A program made the translations under genes and the position numbers. Source: a virus. Taken from it: a stretch of 64,000 bases of DNA. Below the pieces are notes generated by a model. The model was not told the origin of the DNA and did no database searches. It saw only the letters and a list, made by a program, of their open reading frames with translations. Below, in pieces: positions 35,651-44,176 of this stretch (within the stretch, counting starts at the first letter, position 1; the number at the start of each line of letters is the position of its first letter). Where the stretch lies: the IMG/VR virus record IMGVR_UViG_3300037264_001719, positions 18,332-82,331 of that record. One strand, given 5' to 3'.

Positions 35651-36151
35651 ATGAAGACCGTGGAGGTCCCGAACAAACTGGTTTACGAGCCGGGGCGGGT
35701 GAAGAACGCGCTGGTTGCAGCGAATTTTGCCGTGGACGGAGTTGTGTCTCGGCAGACCCCTCCGACCGTCTTCGTCTACCTCCAAGACGCGGAGATGAAA
35801 GACCCCACGGCTATCGTGAACGCCTACCAGAACCCGGCCAAGCTGGAAGTGACCTCGAACAAGTCCCCCGGCGTGGGCGGGGTTCCCGAGGCGCAGGCCA
35901 ACGGGTCCGACATTCACACCCTCACCATCAAGAAGATCAACCGGGAGACGGGACAGGTCATGCCGGGCTCGGAGCAGGTGCAGATCATCCCGTCTCAGCT
36001 TGTGGCCGTTTCCCCGTCGAAACCCAATCTGAATGCGGGACAGGCAACAGCGGCGGTCGGCCCGACGAACATGGTGGGCGAAATCATCGTCAAGGTTTGC
36101 GACCCTGCGGGGGCGCTGGTCGGAGGAAGTCTCCGGCTCCGATTCGCGTAG
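35651..36151 (+). CDS. Ig-like small virion protein
   Basis: Encodes 166 residues with a GGAGGAAC ribosome site. The sequence is strand-rich and Pro/Val-rich, resembling one or two Ig-like domains: PTVFVYLQDAEMKDP, LTIKKINRETGQVMPG, GEIIVKVCDPAGALVGG. Likely a decoration or fibre accessory; function inferred only. Confidence 0.7.
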   Translation: MKTVEVPNKLVYEPGRVKNALVAANFAVDGVVSRQTPPTVFVYLQDAEMKDPTAIVNAYQNPAKLEVTSNKSPGVGGVPEAQANGSDIHTLTIKKINRETGQVMPGSEQVQIIPSQLVAVSPSKPNLNAGQATAAVGPTNMVGEIIVKVCDPAGALVGGSLRLRFA

Positions 36152-36161
36152 GAGGATTTCA

Positions 36162-36416
36162 ATGGCCGACACTCCGATCCCGGTCGTCATCGAGGACATC
36201 CCCAAGGGCCAACGGCTCGTGTGGGTGTTCTACCGGAAGGACACGGGCTCCGTCGTCAAGCTCATGTTCCGAGAGCCGGACAAGGGCGATGAGACTACGA
36301 ACAAGAAGGTCGGCCTCTTCAAGACGTATCTCAGCCCCCGGGCGCTTGAGAAGCCCCACCAACTCCAAGTGAGGAACGGAAAAGTCATCATCGCTTCCGC
36401 CCTTGGCGGGCTGTAA
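36162..36416 (+). CDS. Hypothetical small structural-region protein
   Basis: Encodes 84 residues from ATG 36162 with GGAGG upstream. The composition is basic with short strands (RLVWVFYRKDTGSVVKLMF). No domain recognised. It closes the structural run before the accessory region. Confidence 0.65.
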   Translation: MADTPIPVVIEDIPKGQRLVWVFYRKDTGSVVKLMFREPDKGDETTNKKVGLFKTYLSPRALEKPHQLQVRNGKVIIASALGGL

Positions 36417-36449
36417 CCCGATTCTGACAACGGGTGAGAGGTGTCATGA

Positions 36450-36785
36450 ATGGCGTCACTTGAGGCGAAATTCCATGAGCTTCTCGCGGAAACTCGGAAT
36501 CTGCGAGAGGACATCAAAACCGAACAGCAGGAGCGAAAGCTCGATCACGATACGCTGACCCGTCTCGACGAGCAGGCCAAGACTCTTTTCAAGATCAAGG
36601 AAGCACGGGAAAAAGAGATCGATGGACTGACGCGGCGAGTGGGCGAACTGGAGCGTGCTCCGGGCAACGCGGCTCTCGGAAGTATCACGGAAGGGAAGTC
36701 TCGGAAATGGGCGATAGGGCTGGAAATTGTCGGGGCGCTTGCCGCCGCCATTGTTGGTGGACTTGCTACGAAATACCTCTTCTAG
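36450..36785 (+). CDS. Coiled-coil protein with C-terminal membrane segment (XhlA-like)
   Basis: Encodes 111 residues. A long charged coiled coil (residues 1-70) ends in a single hydrophobic span (87-109, GLEIVGALAAAIVGGLATKY) with a short KYLF tail. That is the architecture of XhlA-type holin-accessory proteins and of some phage membrane anchors. No endolysin is recognisable nearby, so the lysis role is a hypothesis. Confidence 0.7.
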   Translation: MASLEAKFHELLAETRNLREDIKTEQQERKLDHDTLTRLDEQAKTLFKIKEAREKEIDGLTRRVGELERAPGNAALGSITEGKSRKWAIGLEIVGALAAAIVGGLATKYLF

Positions 36786-36793
36786 GGTGAACC

Positions 36794-37288
36794 ATGAGTT
36801 ACCGGATCATGGTCATCGAGGACGACCTCAGCCAGCGAATGCAACTTGTGAAGTCCCTCGGCAGGCACGGATTCAACGTGGGAGCAGTCGGTTCCGGGGA
36901 ACAGGCGGTCAACGAATTTATTTCCGGGGTGTTCCATTGTATCCTCGTGGACTACACGCTCCCGGGGATAAACGGGATCGAGACCATCCGAAGGCTTCGG
37001 GGGCTTGATCCGAAAGTGGGGTTCGTTGTCCTCACCGGACACGACCCTGAGAAGGTCGAGAGGGAGATCGAGGGCCTCGACGTGTGGGCTGTCTGCCGGA
37101 AGCCCGCCTCGGCAGAGGTACTCATCGCCAAGATCGAGAACGCTTCCGAACTTGCGGCCATGTCGCCTGAACGGGAGGAGCAGATTTTTCACGCTTTCGA
37201 GCAGGAGACGACAGCCCTGCGCGAGTGTTGCCGGGAGGCCCCTAAGACGGGGACCAAATTCCCGCCTCCGAAGTTGAACGGGAAATAG
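36794..37288 (+). CDS. Stand-alone response-regulator receiver protein (CheY-like)
   Basis: Encodes 164 residues. All receiver-domain landmarks are present: acidic pair Asp10-Asp11, phospho-acceptor Asp53 (ILVDYTLPG), Thr81 (VVLTGH) and Lys103 (CRKPAS). After about residue 120 there is only a short helical tail, so no DNA-binding output domain. It would accept phosphate from a host histidine kinase and could act as a phosphate sink or binding switch on host signalling. It sits at the start of the accessory island, just before the glycosyltransferases. No kinase is encoded nearby. Confidence 0.9.
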   Translation: MSYRIMVIEDDLSQRMQLVKSLGRHGFNVGAVGSGEQAVNEFISGVFHCILVDYTLPGINGIETIRRLRGLDPKVGFVVLTGHDPEKVEREIEGLDVWAVCRKPASAEVLIAKIENASELAAMSPEREEQIFHAFEQETTALRECCREAPKTGTKFPPPKLNGK

Positions 37289-37301
37289 TCTAAAGTGGTG
37301 A

Positions 37302-39557
37302 ATGCTTCGATTTGTTCAACTTCGTCGTATCGAGTCCGATCTCTATAAGGCCGAGGCGATTTTCTTCGCCACGGGGATCGGGGACTCGGACGTGTCCGAC
37401 AACCGCGACACGCTCAACGTCCAAGCCCCCGATCACTTCTCCGGGGGAGACCTCCTCAAGATGATGTACCGGAGGGGGAAATGGATTGAGACCCGGGTTT
37501 ACGAACATCCCAAGCGAGCGAAGGAAGTCCTTTCGGGGGAATCGGAGGAGCCGAAGGCGTCGGAGGAGTCCGAGACCTTCGTTCCCATCATTGTTTCCGG
37601 GCCTCTAAATTACAAACCGGAGTGGGCGGACTTCCCTCCGGTTGAACGCCTCCGGGCATGGATCGCGGCTTCCGACCGCCCGACCATCTCCATCCTCATC
37701 CCCTCACAGGATCGTATTCCCCTGCTTATGGCCTGCCTCCTCTCGATTGAAGAAACGACGCGGGGATACGCAGTCGAAGTCGTGATCGGGGATTCGGGGA
37801 GCAAGTCGGATACTTTTAATTTCTACAGGAGCATTGGAATCCGGGTCGTTCACTTCAGCCAGCCTTTCAACTTCTCCGTGGTCTGTAATGGACTCGCCGC
37901 CGTAGCGAAGGGGGAGCACCTTCTTTTCCTCAACAACGACACCAAGGCGCTCACCCCCGGATGGCCGAAAGTTCTTATCGGGAGACGGAATGAGGTGATC
38001 GGGGCCGTCCTTGTTCACGACAAAGACCCGCAACTGATTCACCATGCCGGGCTCGAAATCGGACCCCATCCGAATTCAGGCAACGTGGTCCCCTTCTATT
38101 CCGGGCACACCGGATACCGGACGCCCATTCACGAGATCGACCAACTCGACACGAAGAAGCCCATCGCCGTGACGGGGGCCTTCCTCGCTGTCTCCAAGAA
38201 GGTATTTTTTCGGCTCGGGGGGTTCGACGTTGCCTTCCGGCTCGACCTGCAAGATGCCGACTTCTGCATTCGGGCGAGGGAGATCGGAGTCAAAGTGTCA
38301 GTTTCGACTTCGGTCGTCTTCTCCCATGTCTCAAGCGGTAGCCGGGAAGGGGGTCAACTGGACTTCCCTGAGAACAACTGGAAGTTCTTCTCCGGCAGGC
38401 GCGGAAAGTCGATCTACCAATGGGATGCCGTGGGGAATGTTTCTCCCCGTAAGGAACAAGGGCGAGTGCTCATCATCGACGATCACGCCCCTGATCCGAA
38501 CGTGGGGCTTCATGTCCCCCGGGCCAAAAGTATCCTTGAGTTCATGGCGGCGCTCGATTACCGGGTGTCTGTGTTTCAGACGCTCAATCAGAACGTAAGC
38601 CGGGAATGGCTCGACCGGATGCTCTATCTCGGTATCGATGTGGTCACGGATTCCCCGGATTTCAACGCCTTCTCTCGGGAACGAGCGGGGTTTTACGACA
38701 CGGTGTACATCTCCCGGCCCCACAATCTCCGGCGCTTCTTCAACCTCGCCCGATCCCGATTCCCGAAAGCGCAGATCATCTACGACGCCGAGGCCCTCTT
38801 CTATGTTCGGGAGAAACTCAAGGCCGCACTTTTCGGGCTCAACCCCGAACGATCCAACGCGGAGGAGCGTCTCGAACTTGACATGATGGGGCCTGCGGAC
38901 AAGATCGTTTCTGTTTCTGAGGCCGAGAAGAAGATCATCGAAGCGTCCCGTCCTGCCCTTCGGGGAAAGGTCCATGTGTGGGGGCACTCTCTCCCCCTCC
39001 GGCCCACGTCGGGCGGATTCAGGGATCGCCGGGGAATCCTTTTCACGGGGAATCTCAATGCGGATAATCCCAACGAGGATTCCATCATGTACTTCGCGCA
39101 GGAAATCCTGCCGGAAGTCCGCTCGAAGATCGAATGCTCCCTCGCCATCACGGGGTCCAATCCTACCGAGAGGGTGCGGAATCTTGCGGACGGTTCAATT
39201 CGTGTGACGGGATACCTCACCGAGAGCCAGCTTCTTGATTACTACAAGAGCTATCGAGTCTTCATCGTCCCCACGAGATTTGCCGCCGGAATCCCGTGGA
39301 AGCTCCATGAGGCCATGAGTTACGGAATTCCTGCCGTGGTGACAGACCTCATCGCCGCGCAACTCGGACTCAAGGATGGACAGGGAGTTCTCGTCGCCCG
39401 AACCCCCAAGGAGTTTGCCCACAAAGTCATCCGGCTTTACACCGAGGAGACGCTCTGGAACTATGTCCGAATGACCTGTCTTGATACCATCCGTGCCACT
39501 TGCGATCCTGAAACCATGAAGAAGGAACTCGGGAAGATATTGTCGAGGAAGGAATGA
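37302..39557 (+). CDS. Two-domain glycosyltransferase (GT2 then GT4)
   Basis: Encodes 751 residues. Residues about 128-370 form a GT-A (GT2) domain (PTISILIPSQDRIPLLMACL, NNDTKALTPGW near 210, DLQDADFCIRAREIGVKVSV). Residues about 386-751 form a GT-B (GT4) domain (RVLIIDDHAPDP, RGILFTGNLNADNPNEDS near 576, IRVTGYLTESQLLDYYKSYR, PWKLHEAMSYGIPAVVTD). The first 125 residues are unassigned. Such tandem enzymes extend polysaccharides with two sugar types. In a phage they may modify host O-antigen or decorate the virion. The next gene starts inside its stop region. Confidence 0.88.
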   Translation: MLRFVQLRRIESDLYKAEAIFFATGIGDSDVSDNRDTLNVQAPDHFSGGDLLKMMYRRGKWIETRVYEHPKRAKEVLSGESEEPKASEESETFVPIIVSGPLNYKPEWADFPPVERLRAWIAASDRPTISILIPSQDRIPLLMACLLSIEETTRGYAVEVVIGDSGSKSDTFNFYRSIGIRVVHFSQPFNFSVVCNGLAAVAKGEHLLFLNNDTKALTPGWPKVLIGRRNEVIGAVLVHDKDPQLIHHAGLEIGPHPNSGNVVPFYSGHTGYRTPIHEIDQLDTKKPIAVTGAFLAVSKKVFFRLGGFDVAFRLDLQDADFCIRAREIGVKVSVSTSVVFSHVSSGSREGGQLDFPENNWKFFSGRRGKSIYQWDAVGNVSPRKEQGRVLIIDDHAPDPNVGLHVPRAKSILEFMAALDYRVSVFQTLNQNVSREWLDRMLYLGIDVVTDSPDFNAFSRERAGFYDTVYISRPHNLRRFFNLARSRFPKAQIIYDAEALFYVREKLKAALFGLNPERSNAEERLELDMMGPADKIVSVSEAEKKIIEASRPALRGKVHVWGHSLPLRPTSGGFRDRRGILFTGNLNADNPNEDSIMYFAQEILPEVRSKIECSLAITGSNPTERVRNLADGSIRVTGYLTESQLLDYYKSYRVFIVPTRFAAGIPWKLHEAMSYGIPAVVTDLIAAQLGLKDGQGVLVARTPKEFAHKVIRLYTEETLWNYVRMTCLDTIRATCDPETMKKELGKILSRKE

Positions 39558-40297
39558 AGATTCACGTTTACATGATTTTCTACAACGAGGAAGTGATCCT
39601 TCCTTACTTTCTTCGGCACTACGGGGCGTTTGCTGAGAAGATCGTGTGCTTCGACAACCGGAGCACCGACCGATCCGCCGCCATCGTGGACGCCCATCCC
39701 AAGACGGAGAGGATCGTTTTCGACACGGGCGAAGGGATGTTCGACCGGATTCATCTCGATCTCAAGTCCGAGTATCGGAAGTCCCGGGGGAAGGCGGATT
39801 GGGTCATCTGCGTGGATTGCGATGAGTTCATCTACCATCCCGATATTGTCGGTCTTTTGACGAAGTATAAAAAGGAAGGGATCACCTACCCCAAGGTGCA
39901 GGGATTCGAGATGGTCTCCGAGCACACGCCTGTCGGGAACAAGCAAATCTTCGAGGAGGTTCGGAACGGATTCCCGAACGAAGGCTACGCCAAGCGCATC
40001 CTTTTCGCCCCTGAACTGGAAATCCAATTCGCCCCGGGATGTCACACCGCAAATGTCTCGGGCTGCGTCGTTGAAAGTCCGCAGGCCGATCTCAAGCTCC
40101 TCCATTACCGATTCTTGGGGAGGGACTTCTTCATCAACAGGTCCATCGAGCGGAGGGCGAGACTCAGCGAGGAGAACAAAAAGTGCGGATGGGGAACCCA
40201 CTACCTCAACCCGGATGCGTACTTCTTGAACTTGTTCAACGAAGTGAGTGCTATCTCGAAGCCCGTCGTTACGGAACTTCCAGTCCAAAGGTCTTGA
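39554..40297 (+). CDS. Glycosyltransferase (GT2/GT92-like)
   Basis: Encodes 247 residues starting in the 4-base overlap with the previous gene. IHVYMIFYNEEVILPYFLRH, then EKIVCFDNRSTDRSAAIVDA and ADWVICVDCDEFIYHPDI (the DxD-type metal site) are typical of the glycosyltransferase family 2/92 fold. The C-terminus holds several His and Arg residues (KLLHYRFLGRDFFINRSIER). It belongs to the sugar-modification island. Its 3' end overlaps the minus-strand glycosyltransferase by 29 bases. Confidence 0.85.
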   Translation: MKIHVYMIFYNEEVILPYFLRHYGAFAEKIVCFDNRSTDRSAAIVDAHPKTERIVFDTGEGMFDRIHLDLKSEYRKSRGKADWVICVDCDEFIYHPDIVGLLTKYKKEGITYPKVQGFEMVSEHTPVGNKQIFEEVRNGFPNEGYAKRILFAPELEIQFAPGCHTANVSGCVVESPQADLKLLHYRFLGRDFFINRSIERRARLSEENKKCGWGTHYLNPDAYFLNLFNEVSAISKPVVTELPVQRS

Positions 40298-41555
40298 GGA
40301 AGGGCAGAAGTTCAGCGATCTTGTCCTGCCACTTCCAGCGGGCGTGTGCGTTTGCGCTCGCGGCGATTCCTCGATCCCTTGCCATTTCCCGGCTTGACGC
40401 GCAGAGTTCCATCAGGTGAACGAGGTGGTCAAGGTCGGGCTCGGCCTGATCCCCTGCATCGCAGGAAGAGGGAATCCACTTCGCCACTTTTAGAGGGAGC
40501 GTTCCGTTCGGGATCGAAGTGTCCTTGTAACCGAAAGCGTCGGTGGCGATACAGGGGAGCCCCGTTGCTTCGCATTCCAGCTTCGGGAGTCCGAAGCCCT
40601 CGGCACGGCTCGGGAACACCCCGCAGTCCATTTCCGCGAGAAGCCCCTTGAGTTCCATCGGGGGGTAGCTCTTGAAGTCCCACACGATGCGGGGATCGGT
40701 TGCCGTCTTCTTCCGGTACTCCTTCGACTCGGGGTTCTCCCATTGGGCCTTCATGTAGAGCCGGATGTCCTGCCGCTTGATTCGGCGCATCGCCTCTAGC
40801 AGAAGATCGGTCCCCTTCCGAGCTTGCACGTCCGCAAAGTGAAAGAACGTAAACGGCTTCCGGTCAAGCGGTCGGTCAATGCGCGGGAATTGTTCGGGGT
40901 CGATGCCGTGCCCGAAGACGTGAACTGGGCAGGTGAGACCGGAGTCGATGATCGCTTTTTTCGTTGCTTCGGATGTCGCCAGCATCGCATCGAAATGTTT
41001 GAAGAAGTCCATGAGCCAACGGGCGGGGAGCGTTCCTTCGCATTGAAAGTAGCCCATGAGGGCGTGCGACAGGCGCTCGGCCTTGTGAAACGGTTCTGGC
41101 GGAACACGCCTCCGAGCATTGAGGATCGTGATTGTTCTGTCGATGTCCTCGGTCATGTGGGCTCTTGGGAACGTCACGTCCCCGTCCACCTTGCCCCACG
41201 AAAGCATCTTCACGGGAATCTTGGCGGCGAGAAGCTCCCGAACGACGGCATAGTTGAACCACTTGAAAGAGCCGCCGTATCCGAATCCAAGTCCGCCCCA
41301 CGTCAGACCCCGAACCTTCTGCGTGAGTCGTCTCGCCGCCCGAACTTCCTTCATGAGCGGGGCCTTGAGTTCGATCTTCCCTTCCCGGTAGCAGTAGTCG
41401 TTGACGAGGTTCCTCAGCCCTGCGTAGGTTCCTTTCAGGAAAACGAAATCCCCTCGGAGGTCCGAAGAATCGGGCATGACCCGCCAACGATGGGTTGATT
41501 GGATTTCCCGAATTCCGGGGCTGATTTCGGGGCCGAGTTGAATGACCTGTTTCAT
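40269..41555 (-). CDS. Glycosyltransferase (GT4 family), minus strand
   Basis: Encodes 428 residues on the minus strand, the only convincing reverse-strand gene. The C-terminal half carries the GT4 pattern: KPFTFFHFADVQARKGTDLL, DPRIVWDFKSYPPMELKGLL and SRAEGFGLPKLECEATGLPC (the EGFGLPxLE motif). The N-terminal half contains GGLGFGYGGSFKW. It is convergent with the preceding glycosyltransferase and overlaps its end, which suggests later insertion as a self-contained cargo gene. An independent promoter is expected upstream near 41.6 kb on the minus strand, but I see no clear one. Confidence 0.88.
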   Translation of the reverse strand: MKQVIQLGPEISPGIREIQSTHRWRVMPDSSDLRGDFVFLKGTYAGLRNLVNDYCYREGKIELKAPLMKEVRAARRLTQKVRGLTWGGLGFGYGGSFKWFNYAVVRELLAAKIPVKMLSWGKVDGDVTFPRAHMTEDIDRTITILNARRRVPPEPFHKAERLSHALMGYFQCEGTLPARWLMDFFKHFDAMLATSEATKKAIIDSGLTCPVHVFGHGIDPEQFPRIDRPLDRKPFTFFHFADVQARKGTDLLLEAMRRIKRQDIRLYMKAQWENPESKEYRKKTATDPRIVWDFKSYPPMELKGLLAEMDCGVFPSRAEGFGLPKLECEATGLPCIATDAFGYKDTSIPNGTLPLKVAKWIPSSCDAGDQAEPDLDHLVHLMELCASSREMARDRGIAASANAHARWKWQDKIAELLPFLKTFGLEVP

Positions 41556-41563
41556 CTGGAGCC

Positions 41564-41592
41564 TTGACGAACGAGAGAGTATAGCATAGAGT
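41564..41592 (+). promoter_or_regulatory. Candidate promoter for the metacaspase transcript
   Basis: TTGACG (41564-41569) and TAGAGT (41587-41592) are separated by 17 bases in the divergent gap between the minus-strand glycosyltransferase and the + strand gene at 41631, which has the ribosome site GAGGAGGTGA. Confidence 0.5.
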
Positions 41593-41630
41593 TTAAGGGT
41601 CTACTACAAACGTGTTTGAGGAGGTGAGAT

Positions 41631-41903
41631 ATGCCCGGTCCCATCATCACGGACGACATCGTTTTCCAGAAGATCAGTTCGCCCCTCGGCCAGTCCAACG
41701 GGAGCCCCTTCGACAAGGCGCTCGCCAACCGGGACAAGATTCTCACGGGCTACATCAAGAAGATCAACCGCAGGCAGGTCACGCTCGCTCCGTCGCAGAC
41801 GGTCCTCCTGTCCGACTCGTGGGGCAACGAGGTGCAGAGCAACATCGCCGCGATCTTCCCCGGGCTGGGCGATTTCGGGCCGGGCGGCGGGCCGCTGTCG
41901 TAG
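41631..41903 (+). CDS. Small hypothetical protein before the metacaspase
   Basis: Encodes 90 residues with an excellent GAGGAGGTGAGAT start region. The middle is basic and helical (LANRDKILTGYIKKINRRQV); the C-terminus is a Gly/Pro tail (FGPGGGPLS). It is 48 bases upstream of the metacaspase and could be a partner, inhibitor or substrate, but nothing beyond adjacency supports that. Confidence 0.7.
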   Translation: MPGPIITDDIVFQKISSPLGQSNGSPFDKALANRDKILTGYIKKINRRQVTLAPSQTVLLSDSWGNEVQSNIAAIFPGLGDFGPGGGPLS

Positions 41904-41951
41904 TCGCAGTCGCGGCCTAGTTCCACCGAAGAACGGGGAGATGGTTCGCCT

Positions 41952-42887
41952 ATGAAGAAGGCCCTGCTAGTCGGCATCAACGCCTACCCGACCTCCCCGC
42001 TTCGCGGCTGTCTCAACGACGTGGAGGACTGGCACCGCCTCATCACCACGGTCGGACAATACAGCCCGGACAACGTGCGAGCCCTGTGCGACAGCCGGGC
42101 GACCACGCAGGCCATCAAGGACAGGCTGACGTGGCTCCGCGAGGGTATCCGGCCCGGCGATGAGGTGCTCTTTCAGTTCAGCGGTCACGGATCACAGGTC
42201 CGTGACCGTGGTGTTCTGGATGAACTCGCGGACCACATGGACGAGATCATCTGCCCGGTCGATCTCGACTGGGACCAGAAGCTCATCACCGACGACGATC
42301 TTTCGGACTGGATCGCCGGATTCCCCAAGGGCGTCCGGGTCATCGTCGTTCTCGACTCCTGCCACTCGGGGACGGGGACGCGAGACTTCCGTCCTCCGAT
42401 GGAGAACCCCCACTACAAGGCCGACCGATACCTCCCGCCTCCGCTGGACATCGAGCTTCGCGGAAGATCGGTCGAGGGGAGCCGCGCCCCCATGAAGCGT
42501 TCGCGGATCGGCTACGGGAACAAGTCCGGGTTTGCCCGGAAGATGAAGGCCAAGAGCCGAGGCTGGGTTCCGTGGTGGTTCCGTTTCCGCATTCGTCCGA
42601 AGCCGAAGCCCGTGATCGTTGCGCCTGTCGCTCCGGCTGTTCCGGGCGGGAATCACGTCCTCATCTCCGGGTGCCGGAGCGATCAGACCAGCGCCGATGC
42701 CTTCATCAACAATCGGTACAACGGGGCGCTGACCCGGTACTTCGTGAACGAAGTGACGCAGAGCCCGGGGAGGAAACTCGCGGAGGTTCATGCGGCGGCG
42801 AAGGCTGCGATTCTCTCCGGCGGGTTCACTCAGGAATCCCAGCTTGAGGGGCCACCTTCTTACATGGACATCCCCTTTTTCGGGTAG
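41952..42887 (+). CDS. Metacaspase (caspase-like cysteine protease, C14)
   Basis: Encodes 311 residues. The p20-like domain is textbook: KKALLVGINAYPTSPLRGC, catalytic His79 in FQFSGHGSQ, catalytic Cys137 in VLDSCHSGTG, and the p10-like GNHVLISGCRSDQTSADAF with its substrate-pocket residues. A basic, Pro-rich linker (about 165-210) separates the two parts. Metacaspases cleave after Arg or Lys and act in bacterial and lower-eukaryote stress or death pathways. There is no signal peptide, so cytoplasmic action is expected. A phage copy might trigger, mimic or block host death or help process virion proteins. Confidence 0.93.
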   Translation: MKKALLVGINAYPTSPLRGCLNDVEDWHRLITTVGQYSPDNVRALCDSRATTQAIKDRLTWLREGIRPGDEVLFQFSGHGSQVRDRGVLDELADHMDEIICPVDLDWDQKLITDDDLSDWIAGFPKGVRVIVVLDSCHSGTGTRDFRPPMENPHYKADRYLPPPLDIELRGRSVEGSRAPMKRSRIGYGNKSGFARKMKAKSRGWVPWWFRFRIRPKPKPVIVAPVAPAVPGGNHVLISGCRSDQTSADAFINNRYNGALTRYFVNEVTQSPGRKLAEVHAAAKAAILSGGFTQESQLEGPPSYMDIPFFG

Positions 42888-42890
42888 TCC

Positions 42891-43403
42891 ATGTCTGAAG
42901 ATACGAAGACCCACGGGAAGCCTTCGGCATGGGGCCTCAAGAGTCTCATGGCGGTCATCGGGGGCGGACTCCTCAGTACGTTCGCCACGATCATCTGGAC
43001 CGGATTTGAGAAGACCCACGAAGCCATCGGCCAGTTGACCTCCAAGGTCAAGGAACTCGAAGACGAACGGAGCAAGTGGGGCCTTCTGACGGAACTCCAC
43101 AACCACATGATCGCGCTCGACAAGAAGGCGACGATCAATGAGGTCAATCACGAATGGGTGAAATGGACCATCGGGGTCGGGCGAATTGAAGTTCCTGTCT
43201 CCGTAATCCCCGCGCCGGAGCCGAAACCGGAGCCGGGGCCGAAACCTGTACCTGTCGTACCTCCCGATCCGCCGCCGCAAAAAACGGAACCGCCCAAGAA
43301 GTTGCCTTTCGATCAGCAAAAGAAGCCCCTCGACCCCGACGACTTGAGGCGACTGTACGAACAGAAGTACCCGAACGAATTCTTCAAGAAGGGCGAAAAA
43401 TAG
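42891..43403 (+). CDS. Membrane protein with coiled coil and proline-rich tail
   Basis: Encodes 170 residues. One N-terminal membrane span (19-39, LMAVIGGGLLSTFATIIWTG) is followed by a coiled coil and a TonB-like proline tract (about 106-133, PEPKPEPGPKPVPVVPPDPP) and a charged end. The topology (short cytoplasmic N-terminus, long periplasmic part) recalls i-spanins and TonB-like linkers. It abuts the metacaspase stop by three bases and overlaps the next gene (TAGTG). Function not established. Confidence 0.72.
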   Translation: MSEDTKTHGKPSAWGLKSLMAVIGGGLLSTFATIIWTGFEKTHEAIGQLTSKVKELEDERSKWGLLTELHNHMIALDKKATINEVNHEWVKWTIGVGRIEVPVSVIPAPEPKPEPGPKPVPVVPPDPPPQKTEPPKKLPFDQQKKPLDPDDLRRLYEQKYPNEFFKKGEK

Positions 43404-44086
43404 TGCAGAACGTCCTTGCCTCCATCGTCGGGTCTATGCGGGAAGTCCCTGAATGTCTTGCCACGGATGTCCAATCCCAATCGACGGCGAAAGTGAGGAT
43501 GCTTCTCAACAGACTCGTTGCGGAGCTTCCTTCCAACGAGTCATACTTCGAGGTCGGGTGCCTCAAGGGGGGAACGCTCATCAGCGCCCTCCTCAACAAC
43601 CTCAACGCCACGGCTTACGCCTGCGACAACTGGACCGAGTACCTCAACGAGAACCCCGAGCAAATCTTCTGGAACAACCTCAAGAAGTACAAGGGGCGGA
43701 TGGCCGAGCCCAAGGTCATCAAGGACAGTTGTTGGAACCTTGTGACCACGCCCCCGTTCGAGAAGCCTATCGGGGTTTACTTCTACGACGGGGACCACAC
43801 CTTCGAGTCTCAGAAGAAGGCGCTCACCCACTTCTACAAGTTTTTCGCGGAGCGAGTCGTTGTCATCGTGGACGATTGGAATTGGGACGCTGTGAAAACC
43901 GGGACGTGGGCGGGAATCGCGGAGATCAAGCCCAAGCACGTCTTCTACCTTGAACTTCCGTCTCGGAGGAACGGGGACCTCGAAAACTACCACAACGGAA
44001 TCGGGGCGTTCTATCTGGAGTTCGGGGAGAACAAGTTCTATACCCCGTCAACCGCGCCCGGCAAAATACCTGCGGCTGTAAAATAG
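43403..44086 (+). CDS. Class I SAM-dependent methyltransferase (Methyltransf_24-like)
   Basis: Encodes 227 residues from GTG 43403. The SAM-binding loop reads YFEVGCLKGGTL (48-59), and IGVYFYDGDHTFESQKKALT (from about 123) is the diagnostic DGDH of Methyltransf_24 enzymes, which often methylate sugars of surface glycans or antibiotics. A WNWDAVKTGTWAG block lies near the C-terminus. Placement among glycosyltransferases and the sulfotransferase suggests a sugar O-methyltransferase, inferred from context. Confidence 0.82.
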   Translation: MQNVLASIVGSMREVPECLATDVQSQSTAKVRMLLNRLVAELPSNESYFEVGCLKGGTLISALLNNLNATAYACDNWTEYLNENPEQIFWNNLKKYKGRMAEPKVIKDSCWNLVTTPPFEKPIGVYFYDGDHTFESQKKALTHFYKFFAERVVVIVDDWNWDAVKTGTWAGIAEIKPKHVFYLELPSRRNGDLENYHNGIGAFYLEFGENKFYTPSTAPGKIPAAVK

Positions 44087-44163
44087 GGGCGATAACAAAC
44101 CATGTCAGAACAGCCCTACTATGTCCGAGGCGATAAGGTGATTCAGGATGATCTTGTTCCTTA

Positions 44164-44170
44164 AAGGAGG
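44164..44170 (+). promoter_or_regulatory. Near-perfect Shine-Dalgarno for the lipoprotein gene
   Basis: AAGGAGG at 44164-44170 is six bases upstream of ATG 44177, a full anti-Shine-Dalgarno match, implying strong translation of the lipoprotein. Confidence 0.7.
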
Positions 44171-44176
44171 TGGGCT

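Noticed and set aside
41890-41925. Inverted repeat GGCCGC/GCGGCC after the gene at 41631
   Set aside because: Only six base pairs with a 16-base loop and no T-run; expected by chance in GC-rich DNA.
44102-44164. A 20-residue open frame starting MSEQPYYVRG in the gap after the methyltransferase
   Set aside because: No ribosome site and too short to support; kept only as a note.
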